Positions 1 through 10,447 of a stretch of DNA of 64,000 nucleotides are shown here, piece after piece. The DNA is taken from positions 46,093,662-46,157,661 of the forward strand of contig CM070604.1 in the NCBI GenBank assembly GCA_036346395.1, written 5' to 3'. The notes under the pieces were generated by a model. That model saw only the letters and a program-made list of their open reading frames with translations, searched no databases and was not told the DNA's origin. Position 1 is the stretch's first letter. Each line of letters begins with the position of its first letter. The position numbers were made by a program, and so were the translations under genes. Source of the stretch: Hsuehochloa calcarea (Eukaryota > Streptophyta > Magnoliopsida > Poales > Poaceae).

Positions 1-1400
1 GTGGATAATCTGGATTTTGAACCACGATCCATCATTTAGGCAATAGAGTCAAGGTTCCAGTACACAATCAGCTATACTAAGGCGTGAAAGGCAAAGCAGA
101 ATGCATTTGAATCAAGATTTGGTATATTTGAGGTCTCCTACCACAACCTGTCTGGGCAACTATGAGTCATACAGGATAGGAATCTTGGTACTCATGTTGA
201 ACTTTAAGATGACACACATCTGCGGTAAGCCGAGAAGAGAGTACTGAAGCGAGCATTATTCGCCTTTGGTGCACGCATCAATGCATTCCAACATTGCTGT
301 CCGATCTTATGCGCGGATGATACGTATGATTGGAAAGTACAACGGATATATACTTACTGCAATTGCGATGGATGGGTTAAATCATGTTCTTCTCGTGGCC
401 TTCACATTCGTTGAAAGCGAGAACATGAATAATTGGTTGTGGTTTATGAGGAATGTAAAGATTTTTGTTGTACATGGCCGTCCTAACTTATACGTTATAC
501 ATGATATACATGCAGACATGTTGAGTGTAATAACTTAGCTACAACAAGGAGAAAACGACCCACTTCCGTGGGTGGATCCGCAGAGAAAAATATGCATGAG
601 GCGCTTGGGTGCAAACTTTTACAAGTAGTTTCACAACAAGAACTTGATGAACCATTTCAAGCGGTTGTGTGACCAGCATGAGTAGAGAAAGATCGTTGCA
701 CTCTAGAAAACTCTGTATGAGCGAACAAGGATGCACAAAAGGGAGGCAACGAAAAAGCCCGCTACAAGCGCTGACAATCTCCACGAGGGATTGCCCGAGT
801 TACCCACAGATGATCCTAGTGTGATGAGGAAGATGGGGATAGGTGAAATGCTTCTCGGACTGGATTGAGCACAAACTTAAGGTGAAGTGGTTGTTGCTAC
901 ATGACAATGATAGTGCTCGGTATGGTGTCATGACAACAAATCTAGCTAAGGTGTACAATTAGATCATACGCGGTGTGAGGTATCTTCCTTTGGTTGGTAT
1001 TGTGGAGGTAATTCTGCGTGGTACCACAAAGTACTTTGTTGACCGAAGTAACAATACATCGCTCTCCATAGCAAATGATAGAGTACTATACCCCGCCATG
1101 ATCACCAGGTACATGGAAGAGAAGAGCAAGAATGGTGAGATGCATCGGGCATTCAAGATAGACATAAGAGAGCTTTTCTTCGAGATACTTTGCAGGGAGA
1201 AAAGACACTGCACGACGAACCGCGAGAGGATCATCCATGAATGCACACTGCGCTATGCTAGTTGTATATTCACTTACAAAAAGCCACTTCTTCTGCATAG
1301 GCCATGCCCACGTGTGATAACCACATGTTAGACAGTGGCACAACATCTTGGTCAATACCTTTCTGAATATTGCACCAAGGGAGAGGTGATGCAAACCTGC
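1..1400 (+). pseudogene. Mutator-like (MULE) transposase remnant
   Basis: This is a cut-and-paste DNA transposase of the MuDR/MULE family, broken by frameshifts and stops. Read across frames, the pieces come in the family's order. Near 90-170 is the segment before the catalytic domain (KAWKAKQNAFESRFG). At 345-520 is the RNase-H-like catalytic core (LTAIAMDGLNHVLLVAF, then a VIHDIHAD segment where the family has its second Asp). At 595-700 comes GANFYK followed by NLMNHFKRLC, and at 975-1100 RYLPLVGIVEVILRGTTKYF. A SWIM-like zinc-finger remnant (KPLLLHRPCPRVITTC) ends near 1328. The window starts inside the gene, so the N-terminus and any terminal inverted repeat on that side are not visible. 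I could not find the 3' inverted repeat. Family assignment rests on recognised motifs, not on a search. Confidence 0.75.
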
Positions 1401-2843
1401 ATGGTTACGGTGTGATTGGCCATTTCACCGCCATCCTACCTTGGAGCAACTGATCTGGGCCATGGCATTGCTAGGCTGAAGGAAAAGGTTGGCCAGCGGC
1501 AAAGACAGTTGATGAGGATTCTTGATCAGGTCAACCTTTTTTGGTTAAAGTCAAAGTTCACATCAAAGGAGGCCCACTTTATTTATGGTTATGAACCGAC
1601 GACTAGTATATAAAGGAAGTCTAATTCTCTTTGCTACGGCCAAACTAGTCGACGACCGTTTGAGTCATGAAGCGACTAATTACGGACACTATCTAACCAG
1701 CTATACTGTTTTGGACAATCCCCGACCAGTTTGCTGGTCGGGAGATACGAACAATTACCCACGTGATTAGCGGGAATGCAGCTCTTGGCGCATTTGGCAA
1801 CTTATGAGAATTGACCAACGGATGTGACGATTCAAGATTCTCTTAGCGAACGTGCATAAAGATTAGAGGCGCTTTCAGCGGTATTAACCGCCACCTCTTC
1901 AAATACTATAAAGGAGGTAGTCCACGTTCTCTATAACATATAGAATCATAAGTTCATGATTATTTTACTCATTAGTCATGATTATTGCGATCATTTTATA
2001 ACATCATCTGTATTCGCATACAAACACTTGGTGTTTCCACAACAATACAATGTCTTCTTTTTTACAGCGTTTCACATTATTTCCCGAGTGAGTTCGACAA
2101 GGAACACTGTGTTCGATTATTGACAACGGTGTATCAGGAACGACATGGATGAAGTAGAGATCGAGCATCGTATGAAGAAGTATTCTATTTACAGGGAGTT
2201 CGGACATACCTTCAAGAATTTCCATGCGAGAAACGAATAGCCTGAAGGAGAGGTCGGCAGTCCAGACAATGCCGCGGGGACCTCATCCGATCGCCCTACT
2301 TGAGGCGGGCACCGCAGAGGTCGGTATGGCGGACGTTAAGGTCGGGGTTACTCGATTGTTTATCTTATTGAAATATGTTGTGTTGAATGTTTTACTTACT
2401 ACCATTGTGATTTGTCGATAAACAATGTGATGACGTCTATCTTATTAAGTTGTGTTGTTCGATGTACAGATGTTATATAGTGCGTCGAAGTATTATGTGT
2501 AACCTATGTACTACCGCTAATATTATTTCTTATTACTTTCTGTTTCTTATTATGTCGTATGTCCAATTATAATGTGTAACTTATGTTTGCTGTTACTTTC
2601 AATTTTCTTTTGAAAAAAAATCTAAATCCTGTCGCCAATTGAATTGATGACATGATTTTGTCGTCATTTTAATTGACAACAGTATCATATCCCCAATTCA
2701 ATTGACGACTCAAGTCTTCTCACAATTTTCTAATGGCGATATAGCTACTGTCACCATTTGGAATAACGACAGAACCATTTTGCCATTTCAAATGGCGACA
2801 ATAACACATTTTTTGTATTTTTTTTTGACTATTTTCTGTAATT
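1401..2843. other. Non-coding stretch, possible LTR fragment
   Basis: No gene is recognisable here. A perfect hairpin with 9-bp arms and a 4-nt loop lies at 1721-1742 (CCCGACCAG / CTGGTCGGG), similar in style to the GACC/GGTC palindromes of elements A and B. A TATA-like ACTATAAAGG lies at about 1908-1917. Together with the AT-rich sequence after it, this could be a decayed LTR, but no TG...CA ends were found. The short reading frames at 1416-1770 and 2224-2421 look accidental. Confidence 0.35.
2625..2830. repeat. Cluster of short degenerate inverted repeats
   Basis: Several copies of a 15-22 bp motif in both orientations lie here, for example GTCGCCAATTGAATTGATGA, GTCGTCATTTTAATTGACAA, CCCCAATTCAATTGACGAC and GCCATTTCAAATGGCGACA. 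The last is itself a palindrome. Such clusters are typical of the subterminal zones of DNA transposons (CACTA or MULE), but no terminal CACTA or long TIR was seen. The cluster ends within 20 bp of the left edge of duplicated block copy 1. Confidence 0.5.
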
Positions 2844-5460
2844 CTATGTGGGGGTGGGGATGGGGGTGTTGAGAGGTGATGCCGACGGAGTGGTGAGTAG
2901 GGGTGTAATCGGAGCGGGTATAGACAGAAATTGCTCATTATGTATCATATTTTTGTATTTTTTTAATAAAAAAATCGGAGTCAGATACATATAGTATCGG
3001 ATATCCATTTCTCTATTCTGTATCCGCTACGGGAGTCTTTGGTCAATCGAAACATGCATGGCACCGACGGAAGTGTGACCGTGCTGCGCTCCACGTCGTT
3101 AGTGTTAGCATGCTATACATGTCCTCCATAAAGCTGTTGTCTTTTTTTTTTTTCTCTCTTAATGCATTGACACGCAAGCTTTTTACGTGTTAGAAAATAT
3201 TTAAAAAATCACTTGTTAGTCCAATTTTGTCTCGCATGCAGCACGGGCGGAGGGGCTGGCCCTCTCATATTTTTACAAATTTGTATCGTGACTTTGTATA
3301 TTTTGAAGAATTTATTGTTGTTAATGCTATTTAGTCTCTCCTTATCAAATGTAATTAAACAGTAGCTTATTTGATCCGTCGTTCATCCCTAAATCCTAAC
3401 TCCGCGGTGCATTCACCGTGGCTCTCTCTGCTCTGATCCATATTCAAAAGCCTTCGCCAAGCTAGGCACGCCGATACACACCACCTACTGATACCGATTG
3501 AAAACGAACGTGAAAATTATTTCCTTGAAAAGTTAAGGAACAAATTAAAAGAGAGTACACGAGTAGCTAGTACCACTACAGCTAGTATGCATGGTGCGAT
3601 GTTTTGGACGTGCACGTTGCAGTGGTGCGCGCGTTGGAGAGTGGCGATCGACGTTAGCCGTACGCTGCGTTGCGTCCAAACGGCTGCTGCTGTGCGACGG
3701 TGGCGGCGTCGGCGCCCTGGTCCAACGATCGAAACCAGCAGGCAACACACACGGCCTTTGCCTTTGACGGACGGCTGCTGGATTATTTTTCCCTTGTTTA
3801 ATATGGAAACGTGATTTCGTTTATCCGGTTTGGATCTCCCTACTCGGGAAGTTTCTCTGATCTTGCATTATTTTCTCAGGACTGTCTGTGTGTATGTTTT
3901 TTTTGAAAATTTATTATTTTTTAATTACTTATTCTCACCTTTAGATTTTTATCTAACGACATGAAAAAAACGTTATAAAAATATTCTAAACTAGACTAAA
4001 ATAAATATAGGTGAACCCTACAAATAAAATACAAAAAAAATAGTTACAGCAGAACTATGATAAAATTGCATACCACTCTTGTGCGCAATTTTAGATTTAA
4101 TCTTGGTCTTGCTAGTTGTGATGGATAAAAAATTTCGGCAACTAAAAATTAGTAAATCCATATTTTCTCATGTTCGATTCCCTTGCGCTTATTTATGTGC
4201 ATAGTCATACATCAAATTGTGTTTGTATAATATTAGGTCAGAAGATTTTCAAGCAAAAAAAAAAGATCCAAAGGATTAGGATAAAGGTTGTATTTGTATT
4301 GTATATGTACAATTGTCATGTAATCTCTGTCCTAATAAACTATAATATTGTAATGAAGATTGAAGAGTATGAATATATTTTTCTTGACAAATTTGATCAC
4401 ATTATTTGCACTAATCTAGATATTTTTGCCTATAATAGTGGTCAAACTTTAGATGTTCGACCGCATGAATACAAAGTTCTACAGATGTGAACCTACATCT
4501 AGAAATAGAGGTAATGGTTGGGAACTTGGGATTTCAATCACAAAAGACTGTTATTGGTAAATTAAAACTGTACATATGCATTTTTAGGGGGGGGGGGGTA
4601 CACTGGATTCTTAAATTTAAAATGTTTATGTTATTTTCCTTCGTGCGGTGTAATTATCCACGTGGACCAAGTGGTCGTGTTGCTAAGGGACAAAAGCTTT
4701 AGCAAGTTCCTAGAGTCGAAAACGTTGAGCTTTGACGAGCATTACGACACGACTTTTCAAGCCTTGTTTGGCAAGTTTAACGTGTCCGTACAAGCCAAAC
4801 CCGTTGACAACTACAGGGTGGATGAACAAACTTTTTTTTTTTGTGACTTCTCAATGAATCTTGCGTTGCATCCATCAAAGCATACTCGGGCTAAGGATAG
4901 CCTTCCTTCTCGTCCATTGATCCTTTCAATGTGCAATCTTGCAGCCTCTAATTTTCAAACTTGATCCATCAATGCTAGTAGACTACCATGCTTTTGTAAA
5001 ACTTTCAATTAAGACTATTTTTTTGTGCATAAGTCTTATCATCGTACGTGTGGATTCTACTTTTGACCTCTTGCATAACAATGACTGCTCTTAACCATCT
5101 CCTGCCACATAAGGCACTTGTACCGTACATTACTTGAAATAATTAAATTGTCAACATAACACATTGTCACTCCTGGCTGAAGACCAGAATTCAATGTCAT
5201 CAACTACAGATCGAGTATATTATTTGTGTGGATTTTGAGCCTTAGAATGACTGCTCATTAGCCATTGATTTCTACTATAAATTAAGGAAACAGGTAAGAA
5301 ATTGCAATAATAAACAGTTCACACTGTTTGTTTTAGAATTATCAACCAGAATATCTCACAAGGAAAAAAAACAAAAGAAGTTGAAAAGAGCTAGCTTAGA
5401 TTGTGAACTCGCAATCTCTATTAAAAAAAAAAAATCTCCGATCCAATGTTTTTTTTTTTT

Positions 5461-5566
5461 GCCTTGTTTGGACAGACATGGATTAGATCCAATTCCAGAT
5501 TTTAGCTTAAATTTCCCACCAATCTAAGGGGATAGAATCTAATCCCATATATCCAAAAACAAGGAC
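5461..5566. mobile_element. Small MITE with CCTTGTTTGG termini (copy 1)
   Basis: A ~106-bp unit starts CCTTGTTTGGACAGACATGG and ends with its inverted counterpart (CCCATATATCCAAAAACAAGG). The same unit occurs at 29641-29746 and, better preserved, at 60692-60838. TIRs are about 25 bp and imperfect. No clear target site duplication is visible because of the neighbouring T-run. Superfamily is not determined. Confidence 0.5.
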
Positions 5567-5926
5567 TTGCTGTTAATTTGCATACGTAACTTTTTTTTTT
5601 TGCGAGGGAACTACGGGGTATTGATTCTGCCCTTAACGCAAGCGAACTAGATTTCTGCTAGGACAAGCGATCGGTTTCTTGATAAATTATACAAACTTAG
5701 AAGCAAATAATTGGGTGACACGAACAAGTGATAAAGACTTATGTCACACAAATAATTGGTTTAGCTAATCTCTTACAGCATTTGGAGACCCCGAGCGGGC
5801 AAGCTACAGAACTGGCGCCCAGAAAGTCGTTCATCACTCACGTCTGCAACTGCAAGCTGAGTCGTAATGCAAATTTTGCTTTGCTTCTCACATCTCAATC
5901 TCATTGGCCGAGAAAGCTTGTGCTTT

Positions 5927-6198
5927 AGTGCATGTACGATGGTGTAATATTGACCTTCTGTAAACTTTAACGCATATGATACGAGTTAACGTGGAGGAGA
6001 CATGGAGAGTATAGAAAATTGAGTCGTCTTTCATAGAGCAATTGACTGTAACATAAGAAACAAGACATGTTGTGCATGAAAAATCTGTTTATAGATGCAT
6101 GTAAAAAGACAACTAATGTAGAAGTTGTCTTTAATGTTGTTTATATATGACAAAGAAGGATATTATAGATAACAATTGTCTATACCATTGTACATGCT
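5927..6198. mobile_element. MITE with AGWGCATGTACAATGG termini (copy 1)
   Basis: The element begins AGTGCATGTACGATGGTG and ends ACCATTGTACATGCT, an inverted repeat of about 15 bp. Inside is AGACAACTAATGTAGAAGT and its near complement, so much of it can fold. The copy at 61215-61459 shows the cleaner terminal pair AGAGCAT...ATGCTCT. It contains no coding capacity. Such short foldback elements are common in grass genomes; superfamily unknown here. Confidence 0.55.
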
Positions 6199-6319
6199 TT
6201 TAAACATCCAGCAAGTCCCAATCATCCGTTAGTACCGTGCGGAATTCGTTTCTGCAGATAAACCTGCATGCATCAATGCACTAGCTAGCTAGACATAAAG
6301 TATGCTTCTTTCTCTGTTA

Positions 6320-6579
6320 CTATTCCCTCCAATCACATAAGAATATCGTTTTAGACATCAATATGGTCCCAAAACATAACTTTGACTACTAATTTATATT
6401 ATAATATATTTATAAAACCTAATAAAATTATTTTTTTATGAAAGTTCTTTTCGAGATAAATTGTACATATCATATTCGTGTGTTCAATCTGAATATCGAA
6501 CAACATATCGTTAGCAAAATTTTATAAAGTTTGATTGCACGTATCTCAAAATGATATTTTTTGTGACTAGAGAGAGTAG
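6320..6579. mobile_element. Stowaway-type MITE (copy 1)
   Basis: A 260-bp element starts CTATTCCCTCCAATCACATA and ends AGAGAGAGTAG, matching the CTCCCTCCGT...GGGAGTAG ends of the Stowaway (Tc1/mariner) MITEs that are very common in grasses. The interior keeps the usual features: ATATTATAATATATTTAT near the centre and GCACGTATCTCAAAATGATAT near the end. A TA lies just before the left end (6318-6319); the right-hand TA is decayed to TT. Copies are at 30503-30762 and 61581-61839. The minus-strand reading frame at 6470-6823 overlaps it and is not a gene. Confidence 0.8.
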
Positions 6580-9310
6580 TTCCTTTAATATGGTGAAAGC
6601 ATTTTTTTAGTTTGCCACGACCTTGTAATACTCTACGAAGAGGTAAATGTGGCTGGTTTTCAGTGAGCGGTGGATCGTGGAATCGCATCCGCTGCCATTG
6701 TATTGGCAATGGCAGAAGAGCACATAATCGTGACATTCTCATGATCTGAATCATCCAATAAGGAAAAGAACGGTTCAGACTAATTGCTACAATGTTTGTT
6801 GCAGTTTTGTTGAGCTTACACATTCTTTTCTGATCTAACTATCTACAGTGATAATGGCACCATGCCATTGTTACATAATGTCAAAGGATTTGTTTCCATG
6901 GATCGTACCTAAAACGGGGATGCGCCGTATTACGGGATAAAAGTCGATGAATAGTTTGATCTAGTTAGTAGAAATGAAGCACACTACTAAGTATATATGA
7001 TACCAAAATCTTCAAGAGTACAAATGGTACGCGTACAACCTCTCTTACGAGTAGCTCATGACAAATATATTCAGATAGTCTACCATCTATTATTTTATCA
7101 AAATAGAGTTAAAAGAAGTCACCATGTTCGCCCTCAATGCTAGAAATTCCCATGTTAATCGGAGAAAAAAGATACAAATCTACGCCATCGATCGTAATGG
7201 ATCTAGATTATAATGGTCTATATTCAAAGAAAGAATCCATGTCAATTTGATTAAAGCTGAAATTCAGAATATAAAATAAAATAATAAATTTAATTTTCAT
7301 ACAAATTCCTAAGTAAAAGAGCTCGTGTCAAGTACAATAAAACTAAAATTTAGGATAAAAATATAATAAATTGGCAATTTGATTTCCATACGAATTCCTA
7401 AGTAAAATCTCAAATAATTATAATTTAGAAAAAAATTAAAAAATTGGCAATTAGATTTGTATACTAAATACAAAAAACTAAAATTTGGAATAAAAAAACA
7501 TTAGCAATTTGATTTCGATACGAATTTCAATCATTATAATTCGAATTATTAAATGTCGGACCCCAAATTTGTAACTCGGGATCCACTGTGAACACTTGTG
7601 GCATTACCTGGATCAGTAGATAGCACTTACAGTTATATCATTGGATATCAGACACATATCATGAAAATGTAAAGCTATTGCATAATAATAAACAAAACAT
7701 AAATATATCTTATAGCGTTTGACTTGCAGAATGGTCGGACAGGACAAATACCTTTCAAAGAATAGCAGCGGAAGCAGAATCAAAGTATACAACGTGGAAC
7801 CCTCACGATATACCTACATGCAATCGATTAGGGCCCGCGACATGGTTATTGGCCTTCTTGATCTTTAGTCTTGACTAATACTCATAATTATCCATGTAGC
7901 CTTATTTTATGCTTACTGACTAAAAGAATATAAAGTGTGAGCATAAGTATACAACTGTACTCGCGAGCCAACACACAAGATGCAATTATTATATATGCAA
8001 GGCTAATCAAAGGGAGGTTCATGGTTCTTTTATTTGCACAAAGCTAAGTTTGAATTAGAGTAGTTAGTAAGCATTTCTTAAGACTTAGTATTTTAACTAA
8101 CACAAGTTTTGATAAAACTGAGTTTTTTTTTTGTAAAGTACTAATGGAGGCTTGAACCTAATATATCATGAGTGGCTCCATCCACCCAATGCTTGGGTCA
8201 CACCCTGTACTTATCACTGGTTCTTAACCAGGCCATCTCAACTCTCTTGGCTTCAACCTAATATTTCCAATAACTATGCTCCTACCCATCCTCTTATCCC
8301 ACCCACAAATCATTTTATAAAAATGAAAGCTACTTCAAGCAAGTTCTCGGCACCGCTCATAACCGTGATCACAGCTATCCAGATAGTTTTCTTACTTTGC
8401 AGAGTTCATACACTTTACCCACAAGAGGCAATCAACTTATAAGGTCCGTCTTGACACACTTCTATAGGTGTGCGACTAAGATGATTGCCACAAGGCCTTT
8501 ACAATGTCCTATCTCAACGCGACCCCACACCGCTAGGTATCACCTCTTTGGGCCTCGCCCCCGGGAGGTCTCCCATTTGCTCCATGTAGTTCTCGTGGCT
8601 TCATTACCCTCTACCCACACCACACACCCACCAATGGCGAAGCCACGCCGAGGTGAACAAAGTTAGCAGTCGCACCCATTATAGACTTGTGGTTGCACTA
8701 TTTTTATACAGAGGTCATCACAAGATCTGGGTCCTTAATTGACTCGGATGATACATCCACATACCTACTCCATGCCCCCAAAGACCACCAATCTTTCCAA
8801 CCAAATAGAGTGAAATCTATTTTTAGGTTTTCACTTTTGTTTAGAAATACTTTTCTAGTCCAAAATATCATTAAGCTCCAACCTCATTGCCTAATCTCAT
8901 TTTCAAATGTTTTAATGACGTCGGGCAAATCATTGCCCACATATCAATGTATCTAAGCAAGGCTAAGCATAACATTTAGATATAGACTTATTAACTAGTA
9001 TATAAACCATTAAGTCTAGGGTGACAAAGGATAGTGTTTAAGTTCAAAGATGGAAATATTATATTCAATTATTATTAAGGTATTAACCATGAGCTAGACT
9101 AACATAGTTGTATAATCATAGCAATATAATTTTATAATTTAAAATAATATAATTGCATTTCAAATGTTGGTGCAACATGATCAAGTGTTGACCCGCCTTG
9201 CTCAATATTCGATAATCATCTTACTCATTGTTCGATAATCATATTGCTCATTGTTACGATAACCTTGTTCTTGTTCATCACCTAATATCATAGCTTGATT
9301 CTATCTCGGT

Positions 9311-10011
9311 ATGTATCTAGAACCGATCTTAGATTGATTATTTTATTCGAGGGTCTCCTAGAGATGAAATACACTCGAGTAGTGACACAAAGATTTTATA
9401 CAGTTCGGGCCTTCTCCGGAAAGAATAACAACCCTAATCTGTGTGACTGGTATTCTTGAGTGATCAAGTTACAATCAAGACTATTACTAATGCTTGTGTT
9501 TCTACTTGACTAGCTCTTGTCTCTTCTCCTCATCCTCTAATTGATGCCCTTATATAGCGTGAAGAAGTAGCCGTTTGTCCATCAAGAGATGCGCCAATTA
9601 ATCCAAATGATGAACCATTGATGGATGTTATTGTCAAAGGAATAACCATCCCCACTTCTTCACGTAGTTATCGTCGAGGCGAATATATCTTAGTTATTCC
9701 CAAGAACAATAGGGTAATTATTGCACATATTGAACACGACGTATAAAACTCCCCTAATCGACTAGGCTCACAAGTTGGCGTGTCTAGTCAATTAGCGAGT
9801 TATCGTAGCTGTCCTTGAACCATAGGGTAGTCGTAGAATGGCTTATGACTATATCATGATCGTAGAAGGGCTTACGACCATGGGGCTATCATGGAAATGT
9901 TCACGACCACATAGCTAGGTTTACCCTTATAAATATTAAGGGTATACTCACGAGTATGGCGTATACTATACGTAACAAGAATTACATTAAATGAGGACTT
10001 TATATCCTCGA
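9311..10011 (-). repeat. 3' LTR of truncated element B copy
   Basis: This is homologous to the LTRs at 33519-34237 and 57482-58228. The left boundary is blurred: copy 2 has AATATG/TGTCAGTCATCTAGAACC where copy 1 reads CGGTATGTATCTAGAACC, so the terminal TG is not clear. The right end reads ATCCTCGATCGAGCCCCC, with the C-rich complement of the polypurine tract next to it. Between 9350 and 9700 it alternates every 10-30 bp between sequence typical of element A's LTR and element B's LTR (see findings). A minus-strand TATA signal is present near 9549-9558. Confidence 0.75.
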
Positions 10012-10302
10012 TCGAGCCCCCAACTTCAATTGAAAATAACTTACTTGAAAAAGGATCATAGAAAATCTTATGACTATGTCATAGAATGATGGTCGAAGTA
10101 GAGCCTTCCGACCATATTTTATTCGATCAAGAATAGAATTGGTCAAGAAGGTAATTTCACTTGAGTTGTAAAGACATACTCGGTCATCTCGAATGGACTA
10201 ATTTAAGAATATCTATAGACTCTCACAAACCTGTCTGTTGGAGCAGTTCCCGAAGAGCTAATTACCATTGGGTTACCACGATCTTTAACTTAAGCGCGCG
10301 GC

Positions 10303-10310
10303 TATAAAAA
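10303..10310 (+). promoter_or_regulatory. TATA box of the antisense gene (copy 1)
   Basis: TATAAAAA lies 145 bp before the ATG at 10448. The same box sits at the same distance in copy 2 (34542) and 142 bp before the ATG in the diverged element A (14886), inside the conserved phrase GCGG/CTATAAAAACTTACC. Confidence 0.6.
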
Positions 10311-10447
10311 CTTACCGCAAGGGTGACTTTAGGGTTCTTACTTTCCCCATTTACCTCAACTGTTCCTCGAGCCCTTCGTCTCTCAGCCGCCGACCAAATC
10401 TCCCACTTCCTAAGCTTCTCCAAATCCAAATCAACCTTAGCTAGAAA

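Larger units (their letters stand above)
2844..9309. other. Duplicated AT-rich flank, no gene recognised
   Basis: This is intergenic DNA hosting three MITEs (annotated separately). A GC-rich island at about 3590-3770 holds a 75-codon reading frame kept in copy 2 with one substitution, but reading frames exist on both strands there and no family is recognised. The 106-codon frame at 4170-4490 is unchanged in copy 2, which mainly reflects the recent duplication. 7200-7560 is extremely AT-rich with repeated AAATTGGCAATTTGATTT-like phrases. 8150-8960 is C/A-rich and non-coding. Confidence 0.6.

Noticed and set aside
3587..3814. 75-codon frame in a GC-rich island, also at 27766-27993
   Set aside because: Frames are open on both strands, with no start context or family. 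Conservation is explained by the duplication. A captured gene fragment cannot be excluded.
4170..4490. 106-codon plus-strand frame unchanged between copies 1 and 2
   Set aside because: Very AT-rich, no domain, and the surrounding non-coding DNA is equally well conserved between the copies.
6470..6823. 117-codon minus-strand frame, kept in copy 2
   Set aside because: It starts inside a Stowaway MITE, has no recognised domain, and is kept only because the duplication is recent. Copy 3 does not keep it.
8152..8956. Coding exons suggested by three overlapping plus-strand frames (also near 32346-32863)
   Set aside because: C/A-rich low-complexity sequence, no domain, no consistent splice pattern, and frame-shifting differences between the two copies.
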